A stretch of DNA of 36,439 nt from an uncultured Lachnospiraceae bacterium (lineage in GTDB: Bacteria > Bacillota > Clostridia > Lachnospirales > Lachnospiraceae): contig CANSTU010000033.1 in assembly GCA_947650005.1 (NCBI GenBank), positions 1 to 36,439 on the forward strand, given 5' to 3'. The notes beneath the pieces are model-generated. The model made no database searches. It was not told the origin of the DNA and worked only from the letters and a program-made list of their open reading frames with translations. Position 1 is the stretch's first letter, and each line of letters opens with the position of its first letter. Made by a program: the position numbers and the translations under genes. Positions 15,891-24,079 of the stretch are shown piece by piece.

Positions 15891-16649
15891 TTAATTTCCA
15901 TTCACTGGGCTTATGATGATGTTTTCGGGAGCAATTCCGGTCTTTCTTGTCACGATATCTTCGATCTGGGCTCTCTGCGCATCCGTTAGGCTGCTGGCGT
16001 TAATTACTACGTCCACGGTACTTCCACTGATGCTCACCACTACATCCGAAAAGCCTTTTGCTTCCAGCAGAATTTCCGCCGCTGTTTCCTTTTCCGCCAT
16101 TTCAGTGAGGGCGATCATTCCATTGATTGCATCTTCCTTCTGTTCGTCGCTGATATTATTGTTGTTGATGATCCCGAGCAGGGTATCCTTATTTCTCGCT
16201 CTCGTCTGCTCCTTCTGCAGCTTCGCGCCAGCCAGGGAAGTGATTCCTGACGAACTGGTAAATACCGCTTCACCCGGTATCTCTCCATCCGATACGTCGG
16301 AATCCTCGTTTGCCAATTCTGCGCTTCCCTCATCCGGTCCGGCCGCAGATACGTCTACCTGTACCGTGGCCCCTTCCTGAATCAGGCCATCTACCGTCAT
16401 CGCAGAATCCAGATAGTCCGCTGCCGCTACGCCGTCTTGGTCCGTATCCATACTGTCGATATCGGACATGACATCTTCCTCCGAAAGATCCAGCAGGGCG
16501 GTCATGTCTTCTTCGGCCACCTGCGCGCTTGTGCTGGCAAACTGTTCTTCTCCTGCCTTGGTTCCGGCAAAATTCAGATATCCTGCTACGGCGATCATGA
16601 TCGCCAACGCCGTGATCATGATCTGGTTGCGTTTCAACACATTTTTCAC
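15891..16649 (-). CDS. spoIIIAH: SpoIIIAH, mother-cell channel protein
   Basis: SpoIIIAH sits in the mother-cell membrane and binds forespore SpoIIQ across the engulfment space, forming part of the feeding-tube channel. The 252-residue protein has one N-terminal membrane segment (about 11-28), a long acidic linker (about 35-130) and a C-terminal domain of the YscJ/FliF ring-building type (about 150-250, with SDVVVSISGSTVDVVINASSL). The acidic linker is long compared with Bacillus. It is last in the spoIIIA operon, 20 bases after spoIIIAG, with Shine-Dalgarno AGGAG. Confidence 0.92.
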   Translation of the reverse strand: MKNVLKRNQIMITALAIMIAVAGYLNFAGTKAGEEQFASTSAQVAEEDMTALLDLSEEDVMSDIDSMDTDQDGVAAADYLDSAMTVDGLIQEGATVQVDVSAAGPDEGSAELANEDSDVSDGEIPGEAVFTSSSGITSLAGAKLQKEQTRARNKDTLLGIINNNNISDEQKEDAINGMIALTEMAEKETAAEILLEAKGFSDVVVSISGSTVDVVINASSLTDAQRAQIEDIVTRKTGIAPENIIISPVNGN

Positions 16650-16669
16650 TCCTGATCCCTCTGCTTTCC

Positions 16670-17257
16670 CTATTTCATCTTAACTACTCTAATTTTATGT
16701 GCTTCTATATCAAATAATGCCTGAATCACCTCCGTAATATTTTTCTGTACAATCCCTTCGCCTCCCCCTTGGGCAACCACGGTCACCCCTTCCACCGCAG
16801 GCTCCAGGGTCATAACCACATAGGGTTGTCTTTCTCCGGCGGACGTCGTCGTATAGACGGTGCTTTCCTGCTGCTGGGAGCTTGCCGTTTCCCGCGATCC
16901 TCCTGCGCTGTCGCTCTCTTTCATGGTATCCATGCTCGAAGGGACATCCTTTTCCACCACTTGCTCCCGGGAGGAGCGCAGGGTTACCATCACCTTCACT
17001 TTCCCCACGCCTTCCATGGCGGAAAGCAGCTCCTCCAGCCGCTCTTCCATCTGTCTCGCATACTCTTCTTCCTGCGTTTCCTGCCTTTGTGGTTCTGCCG
17101 CCTCTCCGGCATCAGATGACATACGCTGTGTGTCCGTCTGTTTTTCCTTTTTTACAGGAAGGGCGATTACCATGAGCAAAAGACCCAAAAGCGCCATCAC
17201 AGCCATATTTTCCTTTGTCAGTCTTTTTTTCCAAAAGGCTTTACGCCCCTCAGCCAT
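16670..17257 (-). CDS. spoIIIAG: SpoIIIAG stage III sporulation protein
   Basis: SpoIIIAG forms a large ring in the engulfment membrane complex. The 195-residue protein has one N-terminal membrane segment (about 16-34), a Gln/Glu-rich linker, and the family core EERLEELLSAMEGVGKVKVMVTL (about 70-95). The C-terminal half has YVVMTLEPAVEGVTVVAQGG and the ring-building ITEVIQALFDIEAHKIRVVKM end. It overlaps spoIIIAF by eight bases and has Shine-Dalgarno GGAGGTGAT. Confidence 0.93.
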   Translation of the reverse strand: MAEGRKAFWKKRLTKENMAVMALLGLLLMVIALPVKKEKQTDTQRMSSDAGEAAEPQRQETQEEEYARQMEERLEELLSAMEGVGKVKVMVTLRSSREQVVEKDVPSSMDTMKESDSAGGSRETASSQQQESTVYTTTSAGERQPYVVMTLEPAVEGVTVVAQGGGEGIVQKNITEVIQALFDIEAHKIRVVKMK

Positions 17258-17846
17258 CCCAAATCACCTCCAATTTTTCCGTCCCCATCTGCAGGGTATC
17301 AGCAAAAAGGGTTCTCAGATTTTCCGCCTTTTCCGCCCTTTCCATATCTTCATCCTGTACTTTTGGGCTCTTTTCGTTCTCAGATGGAGTCACTTCAATC
17401 GGGTCGATTTGTATCGCTATCCGCCCGCTGGCCGTTTCCTCTCCCTGTTCGGTCACGATGATCGTCAGCCCGCCTTCCCCATCCGCCACGGCCTCCATTA
17501 TCCGCACGCCCTGTTCCTGGGCAGGGGATGCAAGCCTTTGCCGAACCGTTTCCGTAAGTGCATCATCCGCATAGTCTCCTTCCAGAAATTCCATGGATGA
17601 AACCTCTCCCCCGATCCGATCCATCTCCTGCTCATACTGCGTTAGAGCCTCGGAAAATAGCTCTTTCACTCCGGAATCCGCCAGGGAGAGGATGGGAAGC
17701 GCCAGCTGGGAAAGGAGCATAACCCCTAGGATCACTCGCGCATATTTCCTGTATTCCAATGTGGGAAGGAGGTGCACGAGCATCTGTCCTGCCAGCATAA
17801 ATATGGTTACCTCTTTCAGTATTTCCAGGAATCCATTTCCCATCAT
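17250..17846 (-). CDS. spoIIIAF: SpoIIIAF stage III sporulation protein
   Basis: SpoIIIAF is a membrane component of the SpoIIIA-SpoIIQ complex. The 198-residue protein begins with two membrane segments (about 12-29 and 37-56), followed by a soluble domain with the ring-building motif pattern (ALTETVRQRLASPAQEQGVRI, then a beta strand GGLTIIVTEQ). Two adjacent ATGs are possible starts; both follow GAGGAGGGG. It lies nine bases after spoIIIAE and overlaps spoIIIAG. Confidence 0.9.
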   Translation of the reverse strand: MMGNGFLEILKEVTIFMLAGQMLVHLLPTLEYRKYARVILGVMLLSQLALPILSLADSGVKELFSEALTQYEQEMDRIGGEVSSMEFLEGDYADDALTETVRQRLASPAQEQGVRIMEAVADGEGGLTIIVTEQGEETASGRIAIQIDPIEVTPSENEKSPKVQDEDMERAEKAENLRTLFADTLQMGTEKLEVIWDG

Positions 17847-17855
17847 CCCCTCCTC

Positions 17856-18917
17856 TCACCGGCCTGCCGTCCCCGCCAGACACGTAATAATGGCAAACAG
17901 AATCAAAAAGCAGGCCCCCGCCGTATAGGATATCCGCAGAAGTAGGAAGATCGCGTCCCCTGCTCCGCCCACACACCCTGTCAGACGCTTACCAGATGCG
18001 AGCCCCAGAAGGCCCGCGCACAGCCGAAGAATGCTTCCATAGAGCAGAAGCTTTACAAAAGGAACGATACAGAAAGCCAGCAGAAGCAATACGGCCGCCA
18101 CTCCAAGCCCATTTTTCACGAGGACAGCCGAGCCCAATAACATCTGAGCAGTCCCCTCCGCCAGCCCGCCCAACCCCGGAATGGCGGATAGCGCTTTACT
18201 TGCGGCGGTTAGCTTGAGTTGTTCCAATACCGGCGTGATCATGGATTGCAGAAGCCCTACGCCTGTCACGCATGCGAGCAGGAATTTCAAGGCGCCTTTG
18301 GCGCCCTTTTGTGTGAGCTCCAGCAAGGCATCCATACGTTTTTCTTCCCAGATACCATCCATCATTACGAGCATCATATAGACATGAATCACCGGCAGTC
18401 CGATGCTGACCAGAATCTGTTCCACACCATAAATCAGAAGCAGAATCAGTTCATAATATCCCACCGCCGTGGCCGTCCCTGCGGAAAGTCCCAATGCCAA
18501 CATAAAGGTGGGAATAAACAGGCGGACGAATAACAGCATCCTATCCAAAAGCTCCTTGGTAATCCCCGCCGCCTGCAGATAGGCGGCCAACACGACGGCC
18601 TGCATCATCAAGTAGGCGATAAAATGCGCCATATCCGCCAACTGTTGATTTTTAAAGGCCTTTGTAACCACCGTATATAGCGCCGAAAGCATTCCAATCA
18701 AAAGAAGGGTGATAAAAAGGTTTCTCATGCCGCCGACCTGTGCCTGAACGCTTGAACGCATAGACGCCATAAACGCCCCAAATGCCCCTGTCAGATCCCC
18801 CTGCAGGATGCGTGCAAAAAAGGTATGAAAATCGATCTCGAATTCTGGGAATAGCCTGTCCAGATTTTCGGATACCTCATTTATATTCAACGTCCGTTCT
18901 ATATAACCCGCATCCAT
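17856..18917 (-). CDS. spoIIIAE: SpoIIIAE stage III sporulation membrane protein
   Basis: SpoIIIAE is the large polytopic component of the spoIIIA complex. The 353-residue product has an N-terminal amphipathic region followed by about seven hydrophobic helices (NLFITLLLIGMLSALYTVV, FIPTFMLALGLSAG, ILLLIYGVEQILVSIGLPVI and others). I chose MDAGYIERTLN at 18917, preceded by GATGGGAGC at seven bases. The frame stays open 23 codons upstream, but that extension runs through a palindromic gap and is basic and atypical. A 132-bp gap separates it from spoIIIAD, unusual inside this compact operon. Confidence 0.93.
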   Translation of the reverse strand: MDAGYIERTLNINEVSENLDRLFPEFEIDFHTFFARILQGDLTGAFGAFMASMRSSVQAQVGGMRNLFITLLLIGMLSALYTVVTKAFKNQQLADMAHFIAYLMMQAVVLAAYLQAAGITKELLDRMLLFVRLFIPTFMLALGLSAGTATAVGYYELILLLIYGVEQILVSIGLPVIHVYMMLVMMDGIWEEKRMDALLELTQKGAKGALKFLLACVTGVGLLQSMITPVLEQLKLTAASKALSAIPGLGGLAEGTAQMLLGSAVLVKNGLGVAAVLLLLAFCIVPFVKLLLYGSILRLCAGLLGLASGKRLTGCVGGAGDAIFLLLRISYTAGACFLILFAIITCLAGTAGR

Positions 18918-18920
18918 GCC

Positions 18921-19000
18921 AGCTCCCATCCGCCCGCATCGGCAGGCCTTCCAAATAAATCTTACAAATCGTAACAACCAAGACACTCTGAACTGTTACG
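18921..19000 (-). repeat. Hairpins in the spoIIIAD-spoIIIAE gap
   Basis: Coding strand: CGTAACAGTTCAGA...TGTTACG hairpin (18970-19000), then further on a CCTGC/GCGGG stem followed by GGATGGGAGC, the spoIIIAE Shine-Dalgarno sequence. The layout resembles the two-hairpin repeats but lacks the TGATTTGAG box, so this is at best a distant member. Confidence 0.45.
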
Positions 19001-19049
19001 TATCCAGCCATGAAAACCGTCGTCAGGCGGGCCGGATGCATGTCAACCG

Positions 19050-19436
19050 TTATGCCATAAACCCTGAAATCGTCTCAATCAGGGATAGAAGCACCGGCAT
19101 TCCGGTTAAGAGAACCATGATTTTACCGAATAATTCTATCTGTGCGGCCACTGCCTGATACCCCGCATCTTTACAAATCCCCGATCCCAGCTCACATAGA
19201 TAGGTGATTCCGGTCACTTTCAGCAAAATTCCCAGATACCCTCCGCTTTGGCCCAGAAAGCTGCCCAGGGATTGAAGGGAATTTTTCATTTCCACCAGAT
19301 AACCTGTAATCTGAAGAAAAATCAAAAGGGACACACAGACACCGATATACAGGCCATATTCCGGCTTTCCATTTTTGAATTGAATCCCCAGCAGCGTTCC
19401 TGCCACTCCCAGCATTACAATCCGCACGATATCCAT
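19050..19436 (-). CDS. spoIIIAD: SpoIIIAD stage III sporulation membrane protein
   Basis: SpoIIIAD is a small polytopic membrane protein of the spoIIIA complex. The 128-residue protein has about four hydrophobic helices, with the conserved pieces DIVRIVMLGVAGTLLGIQFK, ISLL-type helix LLIFLQITGYL, and LLKVTGITYLCELGSGICKDAGYQAVAAQIE near the C-terminus. Shine-Dalgarno GGAGGAG precedes the ATG. It follows spoIIIAC by 12 bases. Confidence 0.94.
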   Translation of the reverse strand: MDIVRIVMLGVAGTLLGIQFKNGKPEYGLYIGVCVSLLIFLQITGYLVEMKNSLQSLGSFLGQSGGYLGILLKVTGITYLCELGSGICKDAGYQAVAAQIELFGKIMVLLTGMPVLLSLIETISGFMA

Positions 19437-19448
19437 GGCTCGCTCCTC

Positions 19449-19643
19449 CTATAATTGAAACAGATTCTGGATGGTAACGAACAAGTCATAAATATAGGGG
19501 ACGATCCAGGTGAGTACTAGGATCAGCCCGGCAAGAGAAACCAAAAAGGCCTGTTCCTCCCTGCCACTATGCTTCAATATCTGCCCAAGGAGCGTAACCA
19601 GGATTCCTACAGCCGCTATCTTAAATATCAGACTTACTTCCAT
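19449..19643 (-). CDS. spoIIIAC: SpoIIIAC stage III sporulation membrane protein
   Basis: SpoIIIAC is a very small two-helix membrane protein. The 64-residue product MEVSLIFKIAAVGILVTLL... matches the family in length and in the GQILKHSGREEQAFLVSLAG turn. A nine-codon upstream extension starts inside the intergenic repeat and was rejected; GATGGGGGC in that repeat provides the Shine-Dalgarno sequence. It lies between spoIIIAB and spoIIIAD. Confidence 0.95.
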   Translation of the reverse strand: MEVSLIFKIAAVGILVTLLGQILKHSGREEQAFLVSLAGLILVLTWIVPYIYDLFVTIQNLFQL

Positions 19644-19648
19644 CCGTG

Positions 19649-19706
19649 CCCCCATCTGCGTGCAAGGCACGCACTCAAATCAAGGAGATTAAAATTAATA
19701 TTTTAA
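19649..19706 (-). repeat. Two-hairpin intergenic repeat before spoIIIAC
   Basis: Coding strand: AT hairpin TTAAAAT-ATTA-ATTTTAA (19689-19706), CTCCTTGATTTGAGT, hairpin GCGTGC-CTT-GCACGC, AGATGGGGGC. The last part is the spoIIIAC Shine-Dalgarno sequence, and CTCC can pair with it. It is the only clear copy inside the spoIIIA operon. Confidence 0.8.
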
Positions 19707-19722
19707 ATTTTTCCTCACTCTT

Positions 19723-20253
19723 CTATAACAGCACAACCACCGCCAGGAAACCGCATGTCACGCTCAGGGAAAGCACCGCCTTTTTTCTGTTTTCGGCCTC
19801 CTGAACTGCCTTTTCTTCTGCACACTCCATTTCCCGGCCGAACTGTTTCAGATTCAAAAGCTGCATTTGGCCATCCAAAAACCCGGTATAATCCGGAAAG
19901 GAAAGCAGCATCTGCCTGTCCTTTTTCTTTAAACAGGTATCTTTGAGATAATCCAGGATCTCCTTCTGCCAGGTTTCCTCAAAGGTGGCACCTGAAAAAT
20001 CTTCCTGTCCGGCCCGTACGATACTTCCAATCCTCTGAAAGCAGGTTCCCAGGGAGCCTTCCAGTTTCCGTCCCACCCGTTCCATTCCCTCCGGCAGGGT
20101 GGCCATACTGCCTCCCACTTCCCGTTCCAGCATGGCAAAAGCCCTCACCAACGTATGGAGCTGACCGATTCTTCCATCCATTTCCATGCAGGCACACCAG
20201 CCAAAACCGGCACATCCTGCGATCAAAAAAAGCGCTCCCATCAGCTTCAGCAT
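19723..20253 (-). CDS. spoIIIAB: SpoIIIAB stage III sporulation protein
   Basis: SpoIIIAB resembles the GspF-type inner-membrane proteins of secretion systems. The 176-residue product has an N-terminal membrane helix (LKLMGALFLIAGCAGFGWCA), a helical cytosolic region with the family's LVRAFAMLEREVGGSMATLPE, and a C-terminal hydrophobic helix. The ATG at 20253 follows GGAAGGAAG and overlaps the spoIIIAA stop by seven bases. A 13-codon upstream extension was rejected because it lies inside spoIIIAA. Confidence 0.93.
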   Translation of the reverse strand: MLKLMGALFLIAGCAGFGWCACMEMDGRIGQLHTLVRAFAMLEREVGGSMATLPEGMERVGRKLEGSLGTCFQRIGSIVRAGQEDFSGATFEETWQKEILDYLKDTCLKKKDRQMLLSFPDYTGFLDGQMQLLNLKQFGREMECAEEKAVQEAENRKKAVLSLSVTCGFLAVVVLL

Positions 20254-21200
20254 AATCTTCCTTCCGTCGGCGCCCCGAATTTCCCATCCCAAACCGAGAG
20301 CACTCCATAGCTTTCTCCTTTTTTTCCCAGCATCACGTATCGATCAAAACTGGTTCCCTCGGCTCCATAACCGAGCCTTCCGACCGCCTCTTGTATGGAT
20401 CCTGCATGCATGGTGGCCAGTATCTTGCAACCGCATTGTAGCACATGGTGCAGCGCCCGGATTTCATCTTCCCCTCCCAATTCGTCAACGGCGATCACCC
20501 GCGGCGACATCGATCGAACCAGCAGCATCATTCCCTGCGCTTTTGGGCAGCCATCCAGTACATCCGTACGCACGCCCACATCGTTTCCGTGGATGCCCCG
20601 ATAGGTTCCCGCAATCTCCGATCGCTCGTCCACAATTCCCACCGTCATTCCTGGCGCACAGGGATTCCCATCAGAAATTTGCCTCACAATATCACGCAGC
20701 ATCGTGGTCTTCCCTCCACAGGGAGGGGAAACCAACAATGTATTCAGAAAAATGCCGTCCCGATAGAGCCAGGGCATCAGGGGGGTCGCCACGCCCTTTT
20801 TCTCATGGGCAATGCGGATGTTGATTCCGGAAATATGTTTGATCTTCCGGATACGCCCCGTTTCCTCCAGCACGGTTTCCCCCACCAGGCCCATTCTGTG
20901 TCCGCCCGGCAGAGTCAAGTATCCCTGCCGTATTTCTTCCTCATAGGCATACATGGAATTGTCACAGACATAGGAAATCAACTGCTCCATTTCTTTCCGG
21001 CCCACCTCGGCAGCCTGTCCTTCTTTCCTCGTCAGATTCCCATTCCGATCCATATACCATTCCGTCCCTTTTATGTATAAAAGAATGGGCTTTCCTGCCC
21101 GAAGCCTGATCTCCTGCAGCTCGCTCGCCCCGGCGGCATGCTTCCATTTCTGTCGCATTCCCTCTGGGAAAATACGAAGCAACATCCCTTCCTCAGCCAC
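20247..21200 (-). CDS. spoIIIAA: SpoIIIAA stage III sporulation ATPase
   Basis: SpoIIIAA is the RecA-fold ATPase proposed to energise the mother cell-to-forespore channel, related to secretion ATPases. The 317-residue protein has Walker A SPPCGGKTTMLRD (158-170), where the family usually reads SPPGCGKTT, so the Cys and Gly are swapped. A Walker B-like RVIAVDELGGEDE segment lies at about 235-247, followed by LATMHAGS. It starts with GTG after AGAGGTGAGAGG. It is first in the operon, 50 bases downstream of a sigma-E-like -10 and behind the pnp terminator. Confidence 0.94.
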   Translation of the reverse strand: MAEEGMLLRIFPEGMRQKWKHAAGASELQEIRLRAGKPILLYIKGTEWYMDRNGNLTRKEGQAAEVGRKEMEQLISYVCDNSMYAYEEEIRQGYLTLPGGHRMGLVGETVLEETGRIRKIKHISGINIRIAHEKKGVATPLMPWLYRDGIFLNTLLVSPPCGGKTTMLRDIVRQISDGNPCAPGMTVGIVDERSEIAGTYRGIHGNDVGVRTDVLDGCPKAQGMMLLVRSMSPRVIAVDELGGEDEIRALHHVLQCGCKILATMHAGSIQEAVGRLGYGAEGTSFDRYVMLGKKGESYGVLSVWDGKFGAPTEGRLC

Positions 21201-21252
21201 CCTCTCACCTCTTTCCAGGCAGCCAGCCTGTCTGATCGGTTCTGCCTACCTC

Positions 21253-21283
21253 AATATATGTCCCTCCCTTCGGGGATAGAACA
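21253..21283 (-). promoter_or_regulatory. Sigma-E-like promoter of the spoIIIA operon
   Basis: The -10 CATATATT (21253-21260) fits the sigma-E CATAnnnT form. A TTCTAT element about 15 bases upstream is a weak -35. The operon is under sigma-E in Bacillus, and the site lies about 50 bases before the spoIIIAA start, just after the pnp terminator. Confidence 0.5.
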
Positions 21284-21301
21284 GAGGCTTCCTCCACCGC
21301 G

Positions 21302-21333
21302 CAAAAAGGCCTGCCAGAATACTCTGACAGGCC
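21302..21333 (-). terminator. Rho-independent terminator of pnp
   Basis: An 11-bp GGCCTGTCAGA/TCTGGCAGGCC stem with a GTAT loop is followed by TTTTT on the coding strand. It closes the rpsO-pnp unit about 150 bases after the pnp stop. Confidence 0.9.
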
Positions 21334-21481
21334 TAAAGACTCCATGCTATTTTTTTCGTTGCCTCCGGGAAAGGGATTGCACATTTTATAACGGTATTCT
21401 AATACCCATGCCTTTTTGTAACCTGCGGATTTAGGCTGCAAAGGCATTTTTCAATCTATACCTACCCGCTAAAACCGTCGC

Positions 21482-23572
21482 TTAAACCTGGGCCACATCC
21501 TTCATAGAGAAACTTGTCCTGCCCATTTTGTCCTTTCCAAGGCAAACCACGGTCACTCTGTCGCCCAGAGTAAGCACGTCCTCCACCCGGTTGATCCGTT
21601 CGCGGGCAATCTTGGAGATATGGACCATTCCTTCTTTTCCAGGTGCAAATTCAACGAAAGCGCCGAATTCCTTGATGCTCACCACCGTTCCCTTGAAAAT
21701 CTGCCCTTCCTGGAATTCCGTGGTGATAATCTTCACCATTTCCACCGCTTTATCCATCATCTCTTTGTCCGTGCCGCATACGGATACCTTTCCGTCATCG
21801 GTAATATCGATCTTCACGCCAGTACGGGCGATAATCTCGTTAATGGTCTTGCCGCGCTGTCCGACCACATCTCCGATCTTCTCCGGGTCGATCTGGATGG
21901 AGATGATCTTCGGCGCATAAGAGCCAACCTCAGATCTAGGGGCAGCGATACAAGGAGCCATGATATCATTGAGGATATATTCCCTAGCCTCTTTGGTCCT
22001 GGCTATCGCCTCCTCCACGATGGGCCTGGTCAGGCCGTGGATCTTAATATCCATCTGAATGGCAGTAATACCCTCATGGGTTCCCGCCACCTTAAAGTCC
22101 ATATCCCCGAAGAAATCCTCCAGGCCCTGAATGTCTGTCAGAACGATATAGTCATCATCCGTATCCCCGGTCACCAACCCGCAAGAAATCCCTGCCACCG
22201 GCTTTTTAATCGGCACACCTGCCGCCATCAGAGACATGGTGGATGCGCAGATGGACGCCTGGGAAGTGGAGCCATTGGATTCAAAGGTTTCGGAAACGGT
22301 ACGGATGGCGTAAGGGAATTCGTCTTCGGAGGGCAGTACAGGGATCAATGCCCTTTCTGCCAGCGCGCCATGTCCGATTTCACGCCGTCCGGGTCCTCTG
22401 GAAGGTTTGGTCTCCCCTACGGAGTAGGACGGGAAATTGTAATGATGCATATACCTCTTATTCACTTCATTTTCATCCAATCCGTCGATCCGCTGCATCT
22501 CGGAAAGAGGAGCCAGCGTAGTAATGGTACAGATCTGAGTCTGCCCACGGGTGAACATGGCGGAACCATGCACTCTGGGAATAAGATCCACCTCTGCCGC
22601 CAGCGGACGGATCTGAGTGATTTCACGGCCGTCAGGACGCTTGTGATCCTTGAGGATCATCTTCCGCACCGTTTTCTTCTGATACTGATATACCGCTTCG
22701 GAAAGGAGCGCGAGCCACTCCTCATTGTCCGCAAAGGCCTCCTCCAGTTTCGCGGTGATCTGTCTGATATTCTCTTCTCTCTCCTGCTTTACATCGGTGA
22801 AAACCGCTTCCTCCATCTGTGCGGGAGTTACGATTTCCTTAATAGCTGCAAACAGCTCTTCTGGCACCGCACAGCTGGTATACTCGTGTTTGGTTTTCCC
22901 CACTTCGGCCACGATATTGTTGATGAATGCGATGATGGACTGGTTCACTTCATGGGCCAGATAGATCGCTTCGATCATCTTCTTTTCCGGCACCTCGTTT
23001 GCACCGGCTTCAATCATGATGACTTTCTGCGCAGTGGATGCCACCGTCAGATTCAGGTCTCCCTTCTTCCACTGCTCCTGGGAAGGGTTCAGGATGAATT
23101 CCCCGTCGATCATGCCCACCTGCGTCATTGCGCAGGGACCGTCAAAGGGAATATCGGAAATGCTGGCAGCGATGGCAGAGCCCAGCATAGCCACCAATTC
23201 AGGCCTGCAGGAGGGATCCACGGAAAGCACCAGATTATTTAAAGTCACATCATTCCTGTAATCCTTGGGGAACAGGGGACGCATGGGACGGTCGATCACA
23301 CGGCTGGTCAAAACCGAATTCTCACTGGCCTTTCCCTCCCGCTTATTAAATCCGCCGGGAATTTTCCCAACGGAATACAATTTCTCTTCAAACTCCACGC
23401 TCAAGGGAAAGAAATCAATCCCGTCCCTGGGCTTCTCACTCGCCGTGGCCGTGGATAAAACCGTCGTCTCCCCATACTGCATAAATGCAGCGCCATTCGC
23501 CTGTGCTGCCACTCTGCCGACATCCACGCGCAACGTGCGTCCGGCCAATTCCATAGAATACGTCTTGTACAT
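21482..23572 (-). CDS. pnp: Polyribonucleotide nucleotidyltransferase (PNPase)
   Basis: PNPase degrades RNA 3' to 5' by phosphorolysis. The 696-residue product has two RNase PH domains (first about 1-140, second about 310-530), a linking helical domain, a KH domain (GQRGKTINEI at about 568-577) and a C-terminal S1 domain (FKGTVVSIKEFGAFVEF at about 630). The start MYKTYSMELAGRTLRVD at 23572 has AAGGAGAG upstream. A 30-codon extension runs into a hairpin and was rejected. It follows rpsO, the classic arrangement. Confidence 0.98.
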   Translation of the reverse strand: MYKTYSMELAGRTLRVDVGRVAAQANGAAFMQYGETTVLSTATASEKPRDGIDFFPLSVEFEEKLYSVGKIPGGFNKREGKASENSVLTSRVIDRPMRPLFPKDYRNDVTLNNLVLSVDPSCRPELVAMLGSAIAASISDIPFDGPCAMTQVGMIDGEFILNPSQEQWKKGDLNLTVASTAQKVIMIEAGANEVPEKKMIEAIYLAHEVNQSIIAFINNIVAEVGKTKHEYTSCAVPEELFAAIKEIVTPAQMEEAVFTDVKQEREENIRQITAKLEEAFADNEEWLALLSEAVYQYQKKTVRKMILKDHKRPDGREITQIRPLAAEVDLIPRVHGSAMFTRGQTQICTITTLAPLSEMQRIDGLDENEVNKRYMHHYNFPSYSVGETKPSRGPGRREIGHGALAERALIPVLPSEDEFPYAIRTVSETFESNGSTSQASICASTMSLMAAGVPIKKPVAGISCGLVTGDTDDDYIVLTDIQGLEDFFGDMDFKVAGTHEGITAIQMDIKIHGLTRPIVEEAIARTKEAREYILNDIMAPCIAAPRSEVGSYAPKIISIQIDPEKIGDVVGQRGKTINEIIARTGVKIDITDDGKVSVCGTDKEMMDKAVEMVKIITTEFQEGQIFKGTVVSIKEFGAFVEFAPGKEGMVHISKIARERINRVEDVLTLGDRVTVVCLGKDKMGRTSFSMKDVAQV

Positions 23573-23630
23573 CTTCTCTCTCCTTTTCGACTCCATTTTC
23601 CTGCAGCCCGCCCAACTTAGGCAGAAGACG

Positions 23631-23684
23631 CCGAAACTACTGACAAACACATTTTCCGGCAAATATGCTTGTCAGTGGTCTCGG
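23631..23684 (-). promoter_or_regulatory. 24-bp stem-loop between rpsO and pnp
   Basis: On the transcript, CCGAGACCACTGACAAGC... pairs with its near-complement over 24 bp (one C-A mismatch, three G-T pairs) around a six-base loop. In E. coli an RNase III-cleaved stem at the same place controls PNPase autoregulation; a similar role here is inference. Confidence 0.65.
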
Positions 23685-23798
23685 AAGCACTCTTCCGCCC
23701 CTAATCGGGCACTCTGCAGCCGCCAGTTCCTTATCTGCGGAAATAAGGCGGAAGATCCCGGAAACGTCCGGAACCAACTCCGCCTTTTCATTTTCCTA

Positions 23799-24065
23799 TT
23801 ACTTTCTGATTCCAAGCCTTTCAATCAGGGAACGATATCTTTCGATATCTTTATTCTTCAGATAATCCAGAAGGCCTCTTCTCTGTCCGACCATCTTCAG
23901 AAGACCTCTTCTGGAATGATGATCCTTGGGATTCTCCTGTAAATGGGTGGTCAACTCCTTAATCCTCTCGGTGAGAATGGCAATCTGAACCTCCGGGGAA
24001 CCCGTATCGCCTTCGCTTCTCGCATACTCCTTGATAATCGCTGTTTTCTTTTCCTTGGCAATCAT
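23799..24065 (-). CDS. rpsO: 30S ribosomal protein S15
   Basis: S15 binds the 16S rRNA central domain early in 30S assembly. The 88-residue product has the whole family sequence: [39 protein letters not shown] and the C-terminal [13 protein letters not shown]. The start [10 protein letters not shown] at 24065 has Shine-Dalgarno AAAGGAG. A 27-codon extension upstream is leader sequence and was rejected. It has its own promoter and pairs with pnp downstream. Confidence 0.98.
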   Translation of the reverse strand: MIAKEKKTAIIKEYARSEGDTGSPEVQIAILTERIKELTTHLQENPKDHHSRRGLLKMVGQRRGLLDYLKNKDIERYRSLIERLGIRK

Positions 24066-24079
24066 TTTCTTTCTCCTTT

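Noticed and set aside
3323-19706. CRISPR array
   Set aside because: The repeats are dispersed, structured, one or two per gap and tied to start codons; there are no regular spacers or cas genes.
21205-21447. 80-codon minus-strand frame between pnp and spoIIIAA
   Set aside because: It reads through the pnp terminator stem and the sigma-E-like promoter.
21620-23242. 540-codon plus-strand open frame
   Set aside because: It is exactly antisense to pnp, whose domains and motifs are clear; its translation is His/Arg-rich with no recognisable domain.
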